32,277 nucleotides of DNA from Deltaproteobacteria bacterium. Lineage in GTDB: Bacteria; Myxococcota_A; Polyangia; DRWM01; JAAZOP01. Every line of letters starts with the position of its first letter. Within the stretch, counting starts at the first letter, position 1. Positions 1 to 7,745 of the stretch are shown here, piece after piece. The stretch lies in assembly GCA_016930215.1 (NCBI GenBank), contig JAFGHH010000084.1, positions 1 through 32,277 on the forward strand, in the 5' to 3' direction. The notes below the pieces were generated by a model, which did not search any database, was not told the DNA's origin, and saw only the letters and a list, made by a program, of their open reading frames with translations. Made by a program: the position numbers and the translations under genes.

Positions 1-1605
1 GGAGTGGCACGCGGTCTCGCAGGAGACGCTTGAGCCCCGGATGCAGGGGTAGGTCTCGTCGACTTCGGTGTCGCAGTCGTCGTCGGCCGCGTTGCACGAC
101 TCGGCGGGCGGCGTGCACCCGGCCGCCGGCGGGATGCTGCAGGTGTCGGTGCAGGTCCCGGTGCCGGTGGTCTCGCAGACGGTCGTGCACGGCACGCTCG
201 AGCCCCGGGCGCAGGCGTAGGTCTCGTCCGTGGACCCGTCGCAGTCGTCGTCGATCGCGTTGCACGACTCGGCGGGCGGCGTGCAGTCGGCCGGCGCGGG
301 CAGCTCGCAGGCGTCGGTGCAGGTCCCCGTGCCGGTCGTTCCGCACGTGGTCGTGCAGGACACGTCCGCTTCTCCCCGCCGACAGGCGAAGTCCTCGTCG
401 ATCGTGGTGTCGCAGTCGTCGTCCTCGCCGTTGCACGATTCCGCGGGCGGCGTGCAGTCCTCCGGCGCCGGCGCCAGGCAGAGGTCGGTGCACGTTCCCG
501 TCCCGGTCGTCTCGCCCGCGGCGTCGCACGTCGTCGTGCAGGCGACCGTGGTCCCGGGAGCGCACTGCCCGGCCTCGATCTCGTCGGTCTCGGTGTCGCA
601 GTCGTCATCGATCCCGTTCATGCACGCCTCGCCCGTCGGCGTGCAGTCGGTCGGTGCGGGGATCTCGCAGGCGTCGGTGCAGGTCCCGATGCCGGCCGGC
701 GTGCCGCAGACGGTCGTGCAGGAAACCGTCGAGCCCTGGACGCAGGGGAAGCCGTTGTCGGCGCGCCCGGCCGCGTCGCAGTCGTCGTCGATCCCGTTGC
801 AGACCTCGTCCGGCGGCGTGCACGCGTCCGGCACCGGAATCTCGCAGGTCCTCGTGCAGGTGCCGGTCCCGGTCGAGTCGCACGTGGTCGGGCACTCGAC
901 GGTCGAGCCGCGGATGCACGCGTAGTCATCGTCGCTCGCGCCGTTGCAGTCGTCGTCGATCCCGTTGCAGACATCGGCCGGCGGCAGGCAGTCCGCGCCG
1001 GTCGGGATCGCGCAGCCGTCCGTGCAGAGCCCCACCCCGGTCGTCCCGCACGTCGTGGTGCAGGAGACCGACGCCCCGCGCCGGCAGTCGAATCCCTCGT
1101 CGGTCTCCCCGTCGCAGTCGTCGTCCAGGTCGTTGCACGACTCGGGCGGAGGGTTGCACGTCCCGCTCCACTCGCAGGTCGAAGCGCAGGTCTCGGTGCC
1201 CTCCGACCCGCAGGTGGTCGTGCAGGGCCGCGTCTGGGGCGGTCCCGACCCGTCGTCGTGGATGCAGACCGGGGCCTCCGGGTGGACCGTTCCGTCGGCG
1301 TCGTTGCAGTCGAGCGGAACGCCCGCGCAACAGGCCTCGGTGCTCGTCGCGCAGCCGTGGTTGGCGTAGCCGTCGTGGTCGAGGTCCAGCGGGTCGTCTC
1401 CGCAGTAGTCGGGCTCCCATTCGCCCTCGACGCAGATCTGGTGGAGGTCGGTTCCGCCGTCGCAGATCCCGCAGGGCGCGACGACCTGCTGCAGCCGGTC
1501 GTCGACGCACGACTGCTCGGGCGCCTCCTCGAACAACCCCATCAGGCCGCAGCCCGACGCGGCCAGCGACCCGAGCGTCACGATCCCAGCAAGCCGTTGC
1601 AACAT
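1..1605 (-). CDS. Cys-rich MopE-type repeat lipoprotein (3' end outside window)
   Basis: Open frame of 535 codons from an ATG preceded by GGGGAGG six bases upstream; it runs off the left edge without a stop. The N-terminus has a short hydrophobic signal with a lipobox-like LAASGC, so a lipoprotein anchored at about Cys19 is likely. Residues about 80-110 hold a DLDHDGYAN / DCNDADGTVHPEA segment typical of putative metal-binding (MopE-like) proteins. The rest is a tandem array with a unit of about 60 residues, each unit pairing CNGIDDDCDG-like acidic loops with a CTTTCGTTGTGTCTDxC stretch. Seven such loops are visible (variants CNDLDDDCDG, CNGIDDDCNG, CMNGIDDDCDT and others). In Myxococcota this family is exported and thought to bind metal (copper in MopE, probably calcium for the Asp-rich loops). 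The exact role is unknown. It is separated by about 190 bases from the gene upstream and so may have its own promoter. Confidence 0.85.
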   Translation of the reverse strand, partial: MLQRLAGIVTLGSLAASGCGLMGLFEEAPEQSCVDDRLQQVVAPCGICDGGTDLHQICVEGEWEPDYCGDDPLDLDHDGYANHGCATSTEACCAGVPLDCNDADGTVHPEAPVCIHDDGSGPPQTRPCTTTCGSEGTETCASTCEWSGTCNPPPESCNDLDDDCDGETDEGFDCRRGASVSCTTTCGTTGVGLCTDGCAIPTGADCLPPADVCNGIDDDCNGASDDDYACIRGSTVECPTTCDSTGTGTCTRTCEIPVPDACTPPDEVCNGIDDDCDAAGRADNGFPCVQGSTVSCTTVCGTPAGIGTCTDACEIPAPTDCTPTGEACMNGIDDDCDTETDEIEAGQCAPGTTVACTTTCDAAGETTGTGTCTDLCLAPAPEDCTPPAESCNGEDDDCDTTIDEDFACRRGEADVSCTTTCGTTGTGTCTDACELPAPADCTPPAESCNAIDDDCDGSTDETYACARGSSVPCTTVCETTGTGTCTDTCSIPPAAGCTPPAESCNAADDDCDTEVDETYPCIRGSSVSCETACHS

Positions 1606-1796
1606 GGAATGCCTCCCCGACCGGCCCGCCCCGCGGGCGACCCGGCGCCGGTTCTTCCTCACCGCCTGCAGCCCGAGGCTGCCCTTCCCGACGTCGCCCG
1701 TCAAGTCGCGAGTTGCGGGGCGCACGTTGCGGGGCGAGTCGTGGGGGGCAGGGAGCAGATGGTCTGTCCGCGCCTTGCGGGCGGCGGACCGGCGCC

Positions 1797-2108
1797 TCAG
1801 ACCTGCGTGCGGTCCTCGGCGCGGTGGCGGGCCAGCCAGTCATCGATGTCCTGGAACATCCGGTTGGTCCGACCCTCGGCCAGCCAGTGCGCCAAGTCGT
1901 CGAGCGTCCATTCCTCGACCGCCTGGCGCCGCGGGCGGAAGGCGAAGCAGCGGACGCAGGTGAAGGACAGCCAGGACAGGCGCACCGAGCGGTCCAGGCA
2001 TTCCTCGTAGCGGCGGCAGCCGATCCGCCGGTGCAGGTCGACCTCGTGCACGCGCAGCGTGCGGTGCAGACGCACGGGGTTGGGACGCCGCAGCGACGGC
2101 TCGTCCAC
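1797..2108 (-). CDS. small CxxC protein downstream of trpS
   Basis: 103 residues from a GTG start with GAGGG eight bases upstream. It begins only two bases after the stop of the preceding lipoprotein gene, so it is the last member of the trpS run. The protein is rich in Arg, His and Trp and has no signal peptide. It holds a cysteine cluster, CRRYEEC followed by CVRC (residues about 40-65), which could bind zinc. The C-terminal third (EEWTLDDLAHWLAEG and FQDIDDWLARH) is helical and acidic/aromatic. I do not recognise the family. Longer upstream starts would overlap the lipoprotein gene in another frame and look like a shadow. Confidence 0.6.
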   Translation of the reverse strand: MDEPSLRRPNPVRLHRTLRVHEVDLHRRIGCRRYEECLDRSVRLSWLSFTCVRCFAFRPRRQAVEEWTLDDLAHWLAEGRTNRMFQDIDDWLARHRAEDRTQV

Positions 2109-2110
2109 GG

Positions 2111-2611
2111 TCAGTTCCCTCGGGCGCCGGCGTCGCCGACCGCCGGGAGTGCGCCCGGCGCGGCGGCCCCCGGAGGCGGGTGGAACAGGTCGACCCGCCA
2201 GCAGCCGTCCTCGCGGACGAGCCGCTGGACGCTCCACGGCCCGCGGTGCTGCACGCCGACGTCCTCGGCGGGCCGCACGTCGATCCACGCCTCGTCGCCG
2301 TCGATCGAGCGCAGCGCGAGCCACTCCGGACGAACCAGCACGGAGCGCTCCGGGACGAGCAGCTCGGCGGGGGCGACCTCCTGCCCCATCGTGCGGGAAG
2401 CCTCGGCGGCGCGACGGGTCAGCTCGTCGCGGGCCGCGCGCGAGAGCAGCTCGAACGCCCGTTCGGTGTCGCCGCCCTCGAGGCGCTCGACGAACGCCCG
2501 GGCGACGACCACCGGGTCGCCGCAGGCGTCCCGGCGGGCCCGGCAGCCGGCGGCGGTGCTCGCCAGCAGCACGGCCAGGGCGAGCGTTGCGGCGGAGGTG
2601 CGCGCGCTCAT
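2111..2611 (-). CDS. NTF2-like lipoprotein
   Basis: 166 residues. The ATG overlaps the trpS stop (ATGA), so translation is coupled to trpS. The N-terminus is a clean lipoprotein signal (residues 1-22, LLASTAAGC, lipidated Cys23). The mature part starts with VVVARAFVERLEGGDTERAFELLS and ends with WSVQRLVREDGCWRVDLF. This is the helix-then-strand layout of small NTF2-like/DUF4878-type domains found in many lipoproteins, which fold as a cone but have no fixed activity. The Arg residues at +2 and +4 after the lipidated Cys do not resemble the classic Asp+2 retention signal, so outer-membrane placement is possible. The function is unknown; the family assignment rests on the pattern only. Confidence 0.7.
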   Translation of the reverse strand: MSARTSAATLALAVLLASTAAGCRARRDACGDPVVVARAFVERLEGGDTERAFELLSRAARDELTRRAAEASRTMGQEVAPAELLVPERSVLVRPEWLALRSIDGDEAWIDVRPAEDVGVQHRGPWSVQRLVREDGCWRVDLFHPPPGAAAPGALPAVGDAGARGN

Positions 2612-3618
2612 CGGGCGTCGGCCTTCCCCGAGGCGACGCGCAGGCCCATCCGGTCGCGGACCTCGCGCATCGTCTCCCGGGCGACGGCGCGGCAGCGCTC
2701 CGCGCCCGCCTCCAGCGCCTGCAGCACGCGCTCCGGGTGGGCCCGCAGCTCGGCGGCGCGCTCGCGGGCCGGACCGAGCCGGGCGTCGATCGCGTCGGCG
2801 AGCAGCAGCTTGCAGTCGCCGCAGCCGATGCCGGCCACGCGACACTCGCGGTCGACCCGCTCGACGACCTCGGCCGTCGAGAAGCCCTTGTGCATGGTGA
2901 AGATGTTGCACAGCTCCGGCCGCCCGGGGTCGGAGCGGCGCAGGCGTTGCGGGTCGGTGTAGGCCGGCTTGAGCTTGCGGTGCAGCTCCTCGGGGGTCTC
3001 GATCACGCCGAGGTGGTTGCCGAGGCTCTTGCTCATCTTGGCCTTGCCGTCGAGGCCCATCACGCGCGGGGCGAGGCTCAGCTTCGCGTTGCACTCGGGG
3101 AACGTCTCGCCGAAACGGCCGTTGAAGTGGCGGGCGATCTCGCGGGCCAGCTCGAGGTGCTGGAGCTGGTCCTCGCCGACGGGGACGCGGGTCGCCTTGT
3201 ACAGCAGGATGTCGGCGGCCATCAGCACCGGGTAGGCGAACAAGCCGGCGTTGACGTTCTCCTTGTGCTCGTCGGACTTCTGCTTGAACTGGGTCATGCG
3301 GCCCAGCTCGCCCATCGGGCAGACGGTCATCAGCGCCCAGCACAGCTCGGTGTGCTCGCGCACCGCCGACTGCACGAACAGCGTGCAGCGCTCGGGGTCG
3401 AGGCCGCAGGCGATGTTGACCAGCGCGGCGTCGAAGATGCGCTGCGGCATCTCCCGCGGGTCGTACTCGATCGTCGTGGCGTGCCAATCGACGATGCAGA
3501 AGATGCAGTCGTGGTCGTCGAGCATCGCGACCCAGTTCTGGATCGCGCCGAGGTAGTTGCCGACGTGGATCTCGCCGCTGGGCTGGATTCCGCTGAACGC
3601 GCGCTCGCGGGACGCCAT
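2608..3618 (-). CDS. trpS: tryptophanyl-tRNA synthetase with Fe-S type cysteine set
   Basis: 336 residues, the normal length for bacterial TrpRS. This class Ic enzyme charges tRNA-Trp using ATP. The HIGH-type motif is HVGN (residues 18-21), the tryptophan-pocket region includes GEDQLQHLELAREIA (148-162), and KMSKS is at 194-198. Four cysteines near the anticodon-binding region, Cys237, Cys259, Cys266 and Cys269, give C-x21-C-x6-C-x2-C. This is very close to the C-x22-C-x6-C-x2-C set that holds a [4Fe-4S] cluster in Thermotoga maritima TrpRS, so this enzyme probably carries the same cluster. The ATG has GGAGG seven bases upstream. It lies 46 bases after a diguanylate cyclase gene and overlaps the next lipoprotein gene by four bases. 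Confidence 0.97.
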   Translation of the reverse strand: MASRERAFSGIQPSGEIHVGNYLGAIQNWVAMLDDHDCIFCIVDWHATTIEYDPREMPQRIFDAALVNIACGLDPERCTLFVQSAVREHTELCWALMTVCPMGELGRMTQFKQKSDEHKENVNAGLFAYPVLMAADILLYKATRVPVGEDQLQHLELAREIARHFNGRFGETFPECNAKLSLAPRVMGLDGKAKMSKSLGNHLGVIETPEELHRKLKPAYTDPQRLRRSDPGRPELCNIFTMHKGFSTAEVVERVDRECRVAGIGCGDCKLLLADAIDARLGPARERAAELRAHPERVLQALEAGAERCRAVARETMREVRDRMGLRVASGKADAR

Positions 3619-3645
3619 CGCGCCACCTCCGCCCCGACGTTCTAG

Positions 3646-3660
3646 GGGTGCGGGGCACCC
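3646..3660. other. short GC hairpin between the GGDEF gene and trpS
   Basis: A perfect inverted repeat, GGGTGC-GGG-GCACCC, lies in the 46-base gap just upstream of the trpS ribosome binding site. There is no T-tract, so it is not a classical intrinsic terminator. It could reduce read-through from the cyclase gene or shape the trpS leader; this is inference. Confidence 0.35.
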
Positions 3661-3664
3661 GAGG

Positions 3665-4699
3665 TCAAGGACTCGTGCGCCCTCCGGGACCGGCCGGGTC
3701 CCCGGCCTCGGACGTCCCGCCGCCGGCCGGCGGCGGGCTCCCGGGCCGCGGCGGGGACAGCGTGACCCGGTTCCGCCCGGCCCGCTTGCTGCGGTACATC
3801 AACTCGTCCGCCCGCGCCACCAGCGTTGCCACGGTGTCCGCCGCGTCGGCCATCGTCGCACCGATCGACACCGTGACCAGCACGTGCCGAACACCCACCG
3901 CCAGCCGGGACCGCTCGACCAGCGCCCGGCAGCGCGTCGCCAGCGGCGCCAGCAGCGACTCGAGCTGCATCGGCACCACGGCGACGAACTCCTCGCCCCC
4001 CCAGCGGCCGAGGAAGTCGAACGAGCGCAGGCTGCCGGCCAGCGTCCGGGCGACCAGCTCCAGCACCCGATCGCCCACCTCGTGCCCCCACTCGTCGTTG
4101 ACCTGCTTGAAGTGGTCGATGTCGATGAACAGCACCGCGAAGGTCCAGCCGTAGCGGCGGAGCTCGTCCAGCCGGGCCTGCACCGTCAGCTCGGTGTAGC
4201 GCCGGTTGCCGACGCCGGTGACCGGGTCGAGGAACGCGAGCTGCTGCAGCTCCCGGAGGCGCTGGAGCGCGGCGAGCCGGGCCGAGTTGTCGGTGAAGGT
4301 CTCGACCGCGCCCGCGATCCGGCCCTCCCGGTCCCGCAGCGGCGCCACGCGGACCCGCACCGGCACCCGGTGCCCCGCCTTGTGCTGCAGGTAGAGGTCG
4401 GTGTCGCGCGCCTCGCCGTCCGCCAGCGTCGTCGAGAGCGGGCAGCCCTTGAGGCACAGCCGCGTCCCCTCGCCGTCGACGTGCATCAGCAGGTTGTCCG
4501 CGCAGCTCGACCCGAGCGTCTCCGCGGCGGTGTACCCCGTGATCCGCTCGGCACCGCGGTTCCAATACACGATGCGCCGCTCGCGGTCGGTGACGTAGAC
4601 GCCGTCCGGCAGCTCGTCGACGATCGTCCGGAAGAACCGGGGGTCGGGGTCGAATGCGGTCAGCCTGGTCCGTCCTTTCCGGCGAACGCGCGTTGCCAA
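3665..4699 (-). CDS. PAS-GGDEF diguanylate cyclase
   Basis: 344 residues if the TTG at 4699 is used. The start is uncertain: TTG has no clear ribosome site, while an in-frame CTG at 4663 follows GGAAAGGA. An S-box PAS domain (residues about 22-138) carries a cysteine pattern, Cys66, Cys82 and Cys86 in SSCADNLLMH and LCLKGCPLS. The GGDEF domain (about 155-320) has the active-site form GGEEF (234-238), the Mg-binding DIDHFKQVND segment, and an RxxD inhibitory site (RSFD, 225-228) exactly five residues upstream. It should therefore make cyclic di-GMP and be product-inhibited. No membrane segment is seen, so it is probably cytoplasmic and senses an intracellular or redox cue through the PAS domain. 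It starts nine bases after the Cys-rich lipoprotein gene, so the two are probably cotranscribed. Confidence 0.93.
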   Translation of the reverse strand: MATRVRRKGRTRLTAFDPDPRFFRTIVDELPDGVYVTDRERRIVYWNRGAERITGYTAAETLGSSCADNLLMHVDGEGTRLCLKGCPLSTTLADGEARDTDLYLQHKAGHRVPVRVRVAPLRDREGRIAGAVETFTDNSARLAALQRLRELQQLAFLDPVTGVGNRRYTELTVQARLDELRRYGWTFAVLFIDIDHFKQVNDEWGHEVGDRVLELVARTLAGSLRSFDFLGRWGGEEFVAVVPMQLESLLAPLATRCRALVERSRLAVGVRHVLVTVSIGATMADAADTVATLVARADELMYRSKRAGRNRVTLSPPRPGSPPPAGGGTSEAGDPAGPGGRTSP

Positions 4700-4708
4700 A
4701 CGGCCGCG

Positions 4709-6658
4709 CTAGGCGTCCATGCAGGTGACGTAAGCCGCGTCGCCGACGTTCTCGACCGGCCCGAAGCCGGTCACGTGCCCCCGGGCCCGGCAGAACTGGT
4801 GGATCGCACTGTTGCAGTACAGCCCCCACCGCTCGGTCGTGCCGTTGCAGTTCGACTGGTAGGTCGACAGCTCGGTGTAGGTCGTGCCGACGATCACGGC
4901 GATGCTCGAGGGGACGCAGACGACGTAGGCGTCGGGGTACGAGTTCTCGACGGGCCCGAAGCCGCTGGCGAAACCGCGTCCGGTGCACCAGCGCTTGATC
5001 GCGCAGCTGCAGTCCGGGCCCGCGCGCTGCACCACGCCGTCGCAGCCGGAGTGGATCGCCTGCAGCGCCGGGAACCCGGGGTTCTGCGTCGCCTCGCCGA
5101 TCACGCAGGCGACGGTCGCCGCGCCGTAGGCGCTCTCGACCGGCCCGAAGCCGGCGTTGGCGCAGCCGGCGCTGCAGCAGAAGCGGTGGATCGCGGCGTT
5201 GCACTCCGGCCCGTACGACTGCGTGGTGCCGTTGCACGCCGAGAGGAACGTGCTCAGCGTGGCGTAGGTGGTGGTCTGCGTCACGGCCCGGAAGCCGTTG
5301 TCGACGGCGCCGTCGCAGTCGTCGTCGGCCCGGTTGCAGGTCTCGGCGGGCGGCGTGCAGGAGCCCCAGGCGCAGCTCGCCGCGCAGACGCGCGTGCCGG
5401 ACGTGCCGCAGCTCGTCGTGCAGCCGCCGCTCGTCCCCGCCAGACACTCGAAACCGTCATCGACGACGGTGTCGCAGTCGTCGTCGCGGCCGTTGCAGGT
5501 CTCGGGCGGCGCGACGCACGCATCCCAGGTGCACGAGGCGTTGCAGGTGCGCTGGCCGGTCGTGCCGCAGCTCGTCGGGCAGGCCTGGGTCGAGCCGGGC
5601 ACGCACTCGGAGGTCTCGTCGACGAGCGTGTCGCAGTCGTCGTCGCGGCCGTTGCAGGCCTCCGGGGGCGGGACGCACGCCTGCCAGGCGCAGCTCGCAC
5701 CGCAGGTCCGCGTGCCCGTGGAACCGCAGGAGGTGGGACAGGTGGAGGTGGCGCCCGCCGCGCACTCGAAACCGTCGTCGGCCACGGTGTCGCAGTCGTC
5801 GTCGCGGCCGTTGCAGGTCTCGGGCGGCGCGACGCAGTCGTCCCAGATGCAGCCCGCGGTGCAGGCGCGCGTGCCCGTCGAGCCGCAGGGCGTCGAGCAG
5901 GAGCCGGAGGTGCCCGGCGAACAGGCGAAACCGTCGTCGGGAAGGGTGTCGCAGTCGTCATCGATGCCGTTGCACGTCTCCGCCGGGGGCGTGCAGGCCT
6001 CCACCGCCGGCGGCTCGCAGGCCAGGGTGCAGGCGCCGCTGCCGGTCGTGCCGCAGCTCGTCGTGCAGGGCGTCGCTCGACCCACCGCGCACGCGAAGTC
6101 CTCGTCGGTCGCCCCGTCGCAGTCGTCATCGATGCCGTTGCAGACCTCCGGCGTGCCGGAACCCGCGCACGCGGTCTCGCAGCCCGGTGCCGAGTCGCGG
6201 TCCTGCCAGCCGGCGTGGCAGACCAGGATGCAGTGGCCGAGCTCGCAGCGGCCGTCGGCGTTGAGCCCGTCGGCGCACGCGTTGCCGCACGTCCCGCAGT
6301 TCCGGTCGTCGGTCTGCGGGTCCACGCAGCCGTCCGGGCAGTCCAGGCGCCCGCTGCCGCACGTGCCGGAACACCGACCCTCGTTGCAGACCTCGGACGA
6401 ACCGCACGTGTTGCCGCACGCGCCGCAGTTGCCGGGGTCGGAGTTCGTATCGACACAGCCGGAGGGACAGAGGGTCAGGCCGGGCAGGCACCCCGAGTCG
6501 GTGCCGTCGTCGAGCGGCGCGTCGGGCGGGGTCTCCGCGCCGTCCCCGGCACCGTCCGGGAGGACGCCGTTCCCGGGACCGCCGGTCGCGCAGGCGGCGA
6601 CCGCGGCGAGCGCCAGGCAGGCGATGGTCGGTCGAAAGGCGTAGCGTCGCGGCAGCAT
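4709..6658 (-). CDS. Cys-rich lipoprotein: Stig1-like, MopE-type repeats, GFGPVE repeats
   Basis: 649 residues from an ATG with GAGGAA ten bases upstream. The signal ends in LAAVAAC, a lipobox-like site. Next come a short Gly/Asp linker and two NCGxCGNxC modules (residues about 55-140, GNCGACGNTC and RNCGTCGNAC) like Stig1-type repeats in myxobacterial proteins. Residues about 180-455 hold six MopE-type units (CNGIDDDCDG, CNGRDDDCDT three times, CNRADDDCDG and a variant) alternating with CPTSCGTTGxRTC stretches. The last 190 residues are three copies of an unfamiliar 60-residue cysteine domain ending in GFGPVE..V.C. All parts look extracellular and disulfide- or metal-stabilised, suggesting a surface adhesin or sensor stalk; the function is unknown. 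It heads the run that contains the diguanylate cyclase and trpS. Confidence 0.88.
   Translation of the reverse strand: MLPRRYAFRPTIACLALAAVAACATGGPGNGVLPDGAGDGAETPPDAPLDDGTDSGCLPGLTLCPSGCVDTNSDPGNCGACGNTCGSSEVCNEGRCSGTCGSGRLDCPDGCVDPQTDDRNCGTCGNACADGLNADGRCELGHCILVCHAGWQDRDSAPGCETACAGSGTPEVCNGIDDDCDGATDEDFACAVGRATPCTTSCGTTGSGACTLACEPPAVEACTPPAETCNGIDDDCDTLPDDGFACSPGTSGSCSTPCGSTGTRACTAGCIWDDCVAPPETCNGRDDDCDTVADDGFECAAGATSTCPTSCGSTGTRTCGASCAWQACVPPPEACNGRDDDCDTLVDETSECVPGSTQACPTSCGTTGQRTCNASCTWDACVAPPETCNGRDDDCDTVVDDGFECLAGTSGGCTTSCGTSGTRVCAASCAWGSCTPPAETCNRADDDCDGAVDNGFRAVTQTTTYATLSTFLSACNGTTQSYGPECNAAIHRFCCSAGCANAGFGPVESAYGAATVACVIGEATQNPGFPALQAIHSGCDGVVQRAGPDCSCAIKRWCTGRGFASGFGPVENSYPDAYVVCVPSSIAVIVGTTYTELSTYQSNCNGTTERWGLYCNSAIHQFCRARGHVTGFGPVENVGDAAYVTCMDA
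4712..5284 (-). repeat. three tandem GFGPVE protein repeats
   Basis: This part of the lipoprotein gene encodes three homologous units of about 61-66 residues (starting near residues 459, 520 and 584). Each follows C-[ND]-G-x5-G-x2-C-x2-A-I-x2-[FW]-C, then GFGPVE, then V-x-C. The copies are diverged at the DNA level, so the duplication is old or selected at protein level. I do not recognise the domain. Confidence 0.75.
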
Positions 6659-6679
6659 CGAGCGTCGTTCCTCGATCGG

Positions 6680-6708
6680 ACGGTAGCATCGGCCCTCCGG
6701 GGCGGCAA
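6680..6708 (-). promoter_or_regulatory. sigma-70-type promoter of the Cys-rich lipoprotein gene
   Basis: On the minus strand, TTGCCG (6708-6703) and TACCGT (6685-6680) are separated by 17 bases; the -10 is preceded by TGC (extended -10). The predicted start of transcription near 6673 leaves a leader of about 15 bases that still contains the GAGGAA ribosome site. Confidence 0.55.
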
Positions 6709-6727
6709 GTCGCCTTCCCGATCCGCT

Positions 6728-6765
6728 CCCCATTCCCTCTCCCCTATCCCCTCTCCCCTCACCCC
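6728..6765 (-). repeat. heptanucleotide C/G-tract repeat, G-quadruplex candidate
   Basis: On the plus strand, runs of four C recur every seven bases (6741, 6748, 6755, 6762), with further C runs at 6728-6731 and 6735-6737. The minus strand therefore reads GGGG-N3-GGGG-N3-GGGG-N3-GGGG, followed by GGG and GGGG. It lies between two divergent genes, about 20 bases upstream of the minus-strand -35. Confidence 0.8.
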
Positions 6766-6774
6766 TGGTACACT
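6766..6774 (+). promoter_or_regulatory. extended -10 promoter, probably leaderless transcript
   Basis: TGG-TACACT (6766-6774) is an extended -10 element whose last base is seven bases before the GTG start at 6782. Transcription would begin at or next to the start codon. No ribosome binding site or clear -35 is visible. Confidence 0.5.
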
Positions 6775-6781
6775 CCGCGCC

Positions 6782-7735
6782 GTGCGGGCGGTCGTTCCGG
6801 CGGTGGTTGCGTGCCTCCTGGTCGTCCCGGCGGGACGGGCCGCGGCCGACGATCTGGCCGACTTCCAGCGCGCCCGGAACGCCTACGACGCCGGCGACTA
6901 CCCGCTGTCGGTGGAGCGTTTTCGCGAGCTGTTGGGCCGGGATCCGTCGCCGAGCCGCGCGATCCGCGAGGAGTGCCTCCAGTTCCTCGGGGCGAGCCTG
7001 CTGTTCCAGGGGAACGAGGACCAGGCATCGGCCGTCTTCGACCAGCTGCTGGTGCTCGAGCCGGACTGGGAGCTGGACGCGGCGGTGTTTCCCACGCCGA
7101 TCCTCGACGTGTTCGCGCGGGTCAAGGTGCAGATGCGCGAGCGGCTGGCGGCGCTGCAGGCGGCCGAGCAGCAGCTGGCGGAGCTCGAGCGGCAGCGGCG
7201 TCTCGAGGAGGACCGGCGCCGGCGCGAGGCGCTCCAGGCGGCGCTCGAGCCCCGCTACCTGGCGCGGGTCAGCGACGACCGGCACCTGGTGCTGGCGTTC
7301 GTGCCGTTCGGCGTCGGCCAGTTCCAGAACGGGCAGGAGGACAAGGGGTGGACATTCCTCGGCCTGGAGGCGGCGCTGGGCGCGGCGAACGTCTGGACCT
7401 TCTTCTCGTGGGACTGGTACCGCCGGGAGGCCCACGAGTGGGTCGGCACCACACGCGGCGACCAGGCGGCCGCCTACGCGGAGGGGTACAAGATCGCGAG
7501 CTGGGCGGTGCTGGGGGCGTTGCTGGCGGCGATGGTCGCCGGGGTGATCGATGCCCTGGTGCTCTACGAGGACCCGGGGACACAGTGGCGGATGCTGTCG
7601 TCCGACGAGGTGCCGGACGACCGGCGCCTGCCGGTGCGCGACCCGGCGGAGTTCCTGCCGCCGCCCCGGGGCGGTCCGGACGAGACGTTGCCGGCCGCCG
7701 CCACCCTCGGCTGGAGCTTCGCGCTCGACCTGTGA
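6782..7735 (+). CDS. exported TPR-like protein with C-terminal membrane segments
   Basis: 317 residues from GTG. The N-terminus is a signal peptide (AVVPAVVACLLVVPAGRAAA, cleavage near residue 21-22). Residues 24-110 form TPR-like helices (FQRARNAYDAGDYPLSVERFRELL). Residues 116-160 are a charged coiled coil (ERLAALQAAEQQLAELERQRR). The segment VLAFVPFGVGQFQNGQEDKGWTFLGLEAALGAANVW (170-205) and another hydrophobic stretch at 240-262 resemble the small membrane proteins often found with TPR domains in Myxococcota (DUF5683-like). The role is unknown, perhaps an envelope scaffold. The GTG is chosen because the frame has no ribosome site and an extended -10 sits seven bases upstream. It ends ten bases from the convergent TatT-like gene. 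Confidence 0.75.
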   Translation: MRAVVPAVVACLLVVPAGRAAADDLADFQRARNAYDAGDYPLSVERFRELLGRDPSPSRAIREECLQFLGASLLFQGNEDQASAVFDQLLVLEPDWELDAAVFPTPILDVFARVKVQMRERLAALQAAEQQLAELERQRRLEEDRRRREALQAALEPRYLARVSDDRHLVLAFVPFGVGQFQNGQEDKGWTFLGLEAALGAANVWTFFSWDWYRREAHEWVGTTRGDQAAAYAEGYKIASWAVLGALLAAMVAGVIDALVLYEDPGTQWRMLSSDEVPDDRRLPVRDPAEFLPPPRGGPDETLPAAATLGWSFALDL

Positions 7736-7745
7736 GCCGCCCGAG

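Noticed and set aside
30-2900. Very long open frame on the plus strand, rich in Arg, Ser and Pro
   Set aside because: It lies opposite several well-supported minus-strand genes including trpS and has the low-complexity Arg/Pro make-up of an antisense shadow in GC-rich DNA.
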